Shown here: positions 60,013 through 64,000 of the stretch, in pieces
How positions within the stretch are numbered: the stretch's first letter is position 1
Layout of the letters: each line of letters opens with the position of its first letter
Assembly (NCBI GenBank): GCA_019234815.1
Contig: JAFALA010000079.1
Span: 35,000-98,999 of the forward strand
From: Burkholderiaceae bacterium
GTDB lineage: Bacteria; Pseudomonadota; Gammaproteobacteria; Burkholderiales; Burkholderiaceae_C
Reading direction: 5' to 3'
Length of the DNA stretch: 64,000 nucleotides
Made by a program: the position numbers and the translations under genes
Notes under the pieces: generated by a model
Told to the model about the DNA's origin: nothing
What the model saw: only the letters and a program-made list of their open reading frames with translations
Databases searched by the model: none

Positions 60013-62448
60013 ATGCAATTTCCTGAATCCTGGCTGCGGGCCTTCTGCAATCCGCCCCTGAACACCCGAGCGCTGGCCGAATTGCTCACCATGTCCGGCC
60101 TCGAAGTGGAAGAGCTGCGCCCGGTGGCGCCGCCGTTCCACGGCATCGTCGTGGCCGAAATCCTGGAGGCCGAGCAGCACCCCAACGCCGACAAGCTGCG
60201 CGTCTGCAAGGTCAACGCGGGCGTTCATTTCAACAATGGCGAGCCGCTGCAGATCGTCTGCGGCGCGCCGAATGCGCGCGCCGGCATCAAGGTGCCTCTC
60301 GCCACCGTTGGTGCTGAGCTGCCGCCTGGCGAGGATGGCAAGCCCTTCAAGATCGGCGTCGGCAAGCTGCGCGGCGTCGAGAGCTACGGCATGCTTTGTT
60401 CGGGGCGCGAGCTCAAGCTCAGCGAGGAGCATGGCGGTCTGCTGGAGCTCGACGCTTCGGCTCCCGTAGGCCAGGACATCCGCGAGCACTTGCAGCTCGA
60501 CGATACCCTGTTCACGCTCAAGCTTACGCCCAACCTGGCGCATTGCCTGAGCGTCTACGGCGTCGCCCGCGAGGTCTCGGCCCTGACCGGCACGCCGCTG
60601 CAAGTGCCCAGCTTCCCCGCCGTGCCCGTCAAGCACCAGGACAAGATGCCCGTGCGCATCGAGGCGAGCGACCTGTGCGGCCGCTTCTCGGGCCGCATCG
60701 TGCGCGGCGTCAATACGCAAGCCAAGACGCCGGCCTGGATGGTCGAGCGCCTGGCGCGCTGCGGCCAGCGTTCGGTCTCGCCGCTGGTCGACATCTCCAA
60801 CTACGTGATGTTCGAATACGGCCGCCCGTCCCACATCTTCGACCTGGACAAGATCCATGACGAGATGGTGGTGCGCTGGGCCAAGCCAGGCGAATCGCTC
60901 AAGCTCCTGAACGGCAACACCATCACGCTGGACGAAACCGTCGGCGTGATCGCCGATGCCCAGGCTGTCGAGTCGCTGGCCGGCATCATGGGCGGCGACG
61001 CCACGGCGGTGTCCGACGACACCCGCAACGTCTACGTCGAGGCCGCGTTCTGGTGGCCGAAGGCGGTGATGGGCCGCTCGCGCAAGTTTAACTTCTCGAC
61101 CGACGCCGGCCACCGTTTCGAGCGCGGCGTGGACCCCGCGCAGACCGTCGAGCACATCGAGCGCATCACGCAGCTGATCCTCGACATCTGCGGCGGCGAG
61201 GCAGGTCCGATGGACGACCAGACCACCGCCTTGCCCGAGCGCAAGCCCGTGAGCCTGCGCGTGGCGCGCGCCGCCAAGGTCATCGGCATGCCGCTGACGC
61301 AGGCCGACTGCGCAGCTGTGTTCGAGCGCCTGGGCCTGTCGTTCACGCAGGGCGAGGGCGTGCTGACCGTGACGCCGCCGAGCTGGCGCTTCGACCTGTC
61401 GATCGAGGAAGACCTGATCGAGGAAGTCATCCGCGTGATGGGCTATCCCAAGCTGCCGTCCACGCCGCCACTGGCGCCCGTGGTGGGCAAGGTGCGCTCG
61501 GAGTCGCGTCGCAGCGTGCACGCGCTGCGCCATGCCCTGGCCGGCCGTGACTACTTCGAAACCATCAATTTCAGCTTCGTCGAGGCGCGCTGGGAGCAGG
61601 ACCTGGCCGGCAATACCAATCCCATCCAACTGCTGAACCCGATTGCGGCGCCGTTGGCGGTGATGCGCACCAGCCTGATAGGCAGCCTGGTCAACGTGCT
61701 GCGCTACAACCTGACGCGCAAGGCGCCGCGCGTGCGCGTGTTCGAGATCGGTCGCGTGTTCCTGCGCGATGCCAGCGTGGCCGAGAGCGACGCCACCATC
61801 GCCGGCGTGCACCAGCCCATGCGCGTGGCGGGCCTGGCCTTCGGTCCGGCAAACCAATCGCAGTGGAGCCAGCGCGACCGCGCCGTCGATTTCTTTGACG
61901 TCAAGGGCGACCTGGAGGCCTTGTTCGCACCGGCGCAGCTGCGTTTCGTCGCGGCCGAGCATCCGGCCCTGCATCCGGGCCGCAGCGCCCGTGTGAAGCT
62001 CGACGGCGTGGACGTCGGCGTGATCGGCGAGCTGCATCCCAAATGGCGCCAGGCCTACGAGATGCCGCAGGGCGCCGTCGCGCCCATCCTGTTCGAACTC
62101 GATCTGCAGGCGACCCTGGCGCGCACCGTGCCCCAAGGGCAGGGCGTGCCGCGCCAGCAATCGGTGCTGCGCGACATTGCCGTGATCGTCAATGACAAGG
62201 TCACGCACGAGAAATTGATGCAGACCATTTCCGGCGCGGGCGCAGGGCTGGTACGCTCTGCACGCCTGTTCGACGTGTTCAAGCCGACGCAGTCCAGCGC
62301 CGATATGCAGCCTGACGAGCGCAGCATGGCCGTGCGGCTCGAACTGCTCGATGAAGAATCGAACCTGACCGACGAACGCATTGAACAGGCGGTGGCGCAG
62401 GTCCTGTCCGCGCTGTCCGAGCAGCTTGGCGCCCGTTTGCGTGCTTGA
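60013..62448 (+). CDS. pheT: phenylalanyl-tRNA synthetase beta chain
   Basis: 811 residues. N-terminal tRNA-binding OB domain (about 40-150: [20 protein letters not shown]), B3/B4 editing domain (near 210-390), B5 domain, core, and C-terminal ferredoxin-like anticodon-binding domain ([15 protein letters not shown] to the end). It recognises tRNA-Phe and edits Tyr. It starts 50 bp after pheS. Confidence 0.98.
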   Translation: MQFPESWLRAFCNPPLNTRALAELLTMSGLEVEELRPVAPPFHGIVVAEILEAEQHPNADKLRVCKVNAGVHFNNGEPLQIVCGAPNARAGIKVPLATVGAELPPGEDGKPFKIGVGKLRGVESYGMLCSGRELKLSEEHGGLLELDASAPVGQDIREHLQLDDTLFTLKLTPNLAHCLSVYGVAREVSALTGTPLQVPSFPAVPVKHQDKMPVRIEASDLCGRFSGRIVRGVNTQAKTPAWMVERLARCGQRSVSPLVDISNYVMFEYGRPSHIFDLDKIHDEMVVRWAKPGESLKLLNGNTITLDETVGVIADAQAVESLAGIMGGDATAVSDDTRNVYVEAAFWWPKAVMGRSRKFNFSTDAGHRFERGVDPAQTVEHIERITQLILDICGGEAGPMDDQTTALPERKPVSLRVARAAKVIGMPLTQADCAAVFERLGLSFTQGEGVLTVTPPSWRFDLSIEEDLIEEVIRVMGYPKLPSTPPLAPVVGKVRSESRRSVHALRHALAGRDYFETINFSFVEARWEQDLAGNTNPIQLLNPIAAPLAVMRTSLIGSLVNVLRYNLTRKAPRVRVFEIGRVFLRDASVAESDATIAGVHQPMRVAGLAFGPANQSQWSQRDRAVDFFDVKGDLEALFAPAQLRFVAAEHPALHPGRSARVKLDGVDVGVIGELHPKWRQAYEMPQGAVAPILFELDLQATLARTVPQGQGVPRQQSVLRDIAVIVNDKVTHEKLMQTISGAGAGLVRSARLFDVFKPTQSSADMQPDERSMAVRLELLDEESNLTDERIEQAVAQVLSALSEQLGARLRA

Positions 62449-62498
62449 AACGTGCCTGATACGTGCCTGAAGTAGAGGTAAGGGAAGAAGCCACCGCC

Positions 62499-62867
62499 AT
62501 GAGTCCAGACGACACCCAGAACAGCCCGGCCCGCGTGCTGCTGCCCAGCCTCGAGACGCCGACCTTGACCAAGGCCGAGCTGGCCGAACTCCTGTTCGAC
62601 AAGCTCGGCTTGAACAAGCGCGAGTCCAAGGACATGGTGGAAGCCTTCTTCGACATCATCCACGACAGCCTGGTGCAGGGGCGCGACGTCAAACTGTCGG
62701 GATTTGGCAACTTCAACATCCGCCGCAAGGCGCCGCGGCCGGGCCGCAATCCCCGCACCGGTGAGTCGATTCCTATCGAGGCGCGCAATGTCGTGACCTT
62801 TCATGCCAGCCACAAACTCAAGGATGTGGTGCAGGGGGATGTTTCCGTTGGCGACGACATCGAGTAG
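62499..62867 (+). CDS. ihfA: integration host factor subunit alpha
   Basis: 122 residues. The HU/IHF fold starts at about residue 22 ([20 protein letters not shown]) and includes [20 protein letters not shown] and [10 protein letters not shown] with the Pro that intercalates DNA, plus [12 protein letters not shown]. The ~20-residue N-terminal extension (from the ATG at 62499) and a short acidic tail make it longer than the ~100 residues usual for IhfA. A GTG at 62463 would extend it further and lacks a ribosome site. It bends DNA; IHF may also assist the sigma-54 promoter of glnA (inference). Confidence 0.93.
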   Translation: MSPDDTQNSPARVLLPSLETPTLTKAELAELLFDKLGLNKRESKDMVEAFFDIIHDSLVQGRDVKLSGFGNFNIRRKAPRPGRNPRTGESIPIEARNVVTFHASHKLKDVVQGDVSVGDDIE

Positions 62868-62901
62868 AGTCTGATCTCCTTACCTGAAGTCCTTGATTTC
62901 A

Positions 62902-63363
62902 ATGGATAAAGCGCTTCCATCCATCCCCGCCAAACGCTACTTCACCATCGGTGAGGTGAGCGAGTTGTGCGGCGTGAAGCCCTATGTGCTGCGCTACTGG
63001 GAGCAGGAGTTCACGCAGCTCAAGCCCATGAAGCGGCGCGGCAACCGGCGCTATTACCAGCACCACGAGGTGCTGCTGATTCGCCGCATCCGCGACTTGC
63101 TCTACGACCAAGGATTCACCATCAGCGGCGCCCGCAACCAATTGGGCGACGGCGCACCGACAAAGTCCGATGCGGCGGCGCAGGCCTTCCACGAAGAAGC
63201 GTTGGCCGCGCAAGACTTCGAGCAAGACGACGAGACCGCCTACACCGCCGCCATGGCCGCCCATGTGTCAGGTCATGCGCACCTGAGTGTGGGGTTGGAC
63301 AAGCTCTCGCTCGACCAGGTCCGCGAAGAATTATTGGCCATTCGCGCTTCACTTCTTGCCTGA
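62902..63363 (+). CDS. MerR-family transcriptional regulator
   Basis: 153 residues. Winged-helix MerR DNA-binding domain at 10-80: YFTIGEVSELCGVKPYVLRYWEQEF, RRGNRRYYQHHEVLLIRRI. The C-terminal half has no metal-binding Cys, so it is not a metal sensor. A gene of this type follows ihfA in many proteobacteria with unknown regulon. The ATG at 62902 is chosen over TTG at 62893. Confidence 0.92.
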   Translation: MDKALPSIPAKRYFTIGEVSELCGVKPYVLRYWEQEFTQLKPMKRRGNRRYYQHHEVLLIRRIRDLLYDQGFTISGARNQLGDGAPTKSDAAAQAFHEEALAAQDFEQDDETAYTAAMAAHVSGHAHLSVGLDKLSLDQVREELLAIRASLLA

Positions 63364-63385
63364 GAGGCAAAAATCGTTCTATAAT
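63356..63385 (+). promoter_or_regulatory. sigma-70 promoter of tRNA-Pro
   Basis: TTGCCT (63356-63361), 18-bp spacer and a consensus TATAAT (63380-63385), placed 12 bp before the tRNA. The -35 overlaps the end of the merR gene. Confidence 0.85.
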
Positions 63386-63397
63386 CTCATCTTTCGT

Positions 63398-63474
63398 CGG
63401 GGTGTAGCGCAGCCTGGTAGCGCACTTGCATGGGGTGCAAGGGGTCGCGAGTTCGAATCCCGCCACCCCGACCA
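63398..63474 (+). tRNA. tRNA-Pro (GGG)
   Basis: 77 nt with the encoded CCA. Acceptor stem CGGGGTG/CACCCCG, D-arm GCGC..GCGC, anticodon stem CTTGC/GCAAG around loop ATGGGGT with anticodon GGG at 63432-63434, and T-loop TTCGAAT. The T stem GCGAG/CCCGC has one A-C mismatch. It reads the proline codon CCC (and CCU by wobble). Confidence 0.97.
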
Positions 63475-63495
63475 AAAATAATAAGAAAGATCAAG

Positions 63496-63526
63496 GACTT
63501 AGGTGCTTCGGCCCTAAGTCTTTTTT
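63496..63526 (+). terminator. terminator after tRNA-Pro
   Basis: GACTTAGG/CCTAAGTC (8-bp stem, 9-nt loop with TTCG) followed by TTTTTT, 22 bp after the tRNA. Confidence 0.9.
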
Positions 63527-64000
63527 CATTGGTGCGCGCGGTAGGGGTGTCTGGTGCCCGTTCGGTGCCCGTTTGTCGCAGGCTAGGGTTGCGAGCCGCT
63601 ACGAGTCCAGCCGCTACCAGCAACTCGCCGCCATGCCCAAGGTGTCCATTGAAACCGATCTAGCGCCGCCAGGATCGCGCAGAACAGGGAGGTGCAGGGG
63701 TAGCTGGTGCGTGTGCTGCTGCCGCGCCTGTAGCGCGTCTGGCGGCCTTGGTGCAGGGGCAGGCCGTGCGGGCTGGTAAATTTTGCATTTATAGGTCAAA
63801 TGACCAAATTCATATTTTCGGATTTGTTTCCGAGTCAGCCGACAAGCGCGGTCAACGCGATAAAGGCGACAGTGATTAAAACCACCCCTGCATAGTGCTG
63901 CGCGGGTGGCCGTGACCAGGGATCGAAGCGCCATCTTGACGCTGTGAGCCCGCATGCTGACCGACTGGTTCGCAGATCGTTGAACTCACACTATCGACCC
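63527..64000. other. 474 bp beyond tRNA-Pro, no gene supported
   Basis: No frame has a recognisable product or convincing ribosome site. It contains a direct repeat GGTGCCCGTT at 63553-63562 and 63564-63573, a dyad GGTCA-AA-TGACC at 63794-63805, and an AT-rich patch at 63776-63830, unlike the rest of the window. The pattern fits the edge of an integrated element next to a tRNA, but no integrase is visible before the window ends. Confidence 0.5.

Noticed and set aside
63614..63955. 113-codon minus-strand frame after tRNA-Pro
   Set aside because: No domain, no ribosome site, and basic low-complexity residues typical of a random frame. Kept only as part of the unassigned region.
1..64000. CRISPR arrays, insertion sequences and rRNA genes
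   Set aside because: No regularly spaced direct repeats, transposase or integrase motifs, or rRNA sequence were recognised anywhere in the window.

Overview
This 64 kb window looks like chromosome from a GC-rich betaproteobacterium, most likely of the family Alcaligenaceae (Bordetella/Achromobacter/Castellaniella type). The reasons are gene order and protein flavour: pgeF-phaC-phaA-phaB, glnA-DUF4124-like-glnL-glnG, thrS-infC-rpmI-rplT-pheS-pheT-ihfA-merR followed by tRNA-Pro, and GC-rich intergenic palindromes of a kind I associate with Burkholderiales. The genus is inference. Nothing in the window is plainly plasmid or phage. Only the last ~470 bp, after tRNA-Pro, look like a possible island edge.

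Layout. 1-2.9 kb: the 3' end of a degenerate EAL protein, a Nudix hydrolase, a zeta-class GST, the peptidoglycan editing factor PgeF and a small membrane ORF. 3.0-6.9 kb: a complete polyhydroxybutyrate operon (phaC, phaA, phaB) closed by a perfect palindromic terminator. 6.9-12.5 kb: an IclR regulator, then a coupled trio (YVTN propeller, polysaccharide deacetylase, fatty-acid-hydroxylase-like membrane protein), an EI24 membrane protein and a CinA-type protein. 12.5-17.6 kb: the nitrogen module glnA / DUF4124-like / glnL (ntrB) / glnG (ntrC), with a sigma-54 promoter and an NtrC site. 17.6-20.5 kb: an MBL hydrolase, peptide deformylase, and a divergent TesA-like esterase / ABC ATPase pair whose start codons overlap.

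20.5-35.3 kb is the signalling core. On the minus strand a MASE4-type hybrid kinase is coupled to a REC-EAL c-di-GMP phosphodiesterase. Divergently on the plus strand lies a seven-gene chemosensory operon (cheW, cheR-TPR, cheW, CHASE3 receptor, cheA-REC, cheB, and a kinase with five receiver domains). It resembles Wsp/alternative-cellular-function pathways but has no GGDEF output and no flagellar genes. 35.4-39.4 kb (minus): a parvulin PPIase, then selO-msrB-yciB-bolA, with start/stop overlaps at the selO-msrB and yciB-bolA junctions. 39.5-47.9 kb: a TSUP transporter, a beta-oxidation pair under a likely TetR-type operator, a 370 bp palindromic element, then five coenzyme-A/oxidoreductase genes. 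47.9-55.2 kb: an M13 peptidase, a flavoprotein, Tex, a patatin-like protein and a tiny lipoprotein. 55.2-63.5 kb: the translation operon.

Three things stand out. (1) Upstream of thrS there is a short ORF of 14 codons, six of them Thr, followed by mutually exclusive hairpins ending in an intrinsic terminator. This is what a threonine-sensing transcription attenuator would look like. (2) The 43.8-44.2 kb element is one nested palindrome with a single dyad axis, and both flanking genes show mirror-image changes in codon and strand composition close to it. (3) The chemosensory operon appears to feed a five-receiver kinase, next to a c-di-GMP phosphodiesterase operon.
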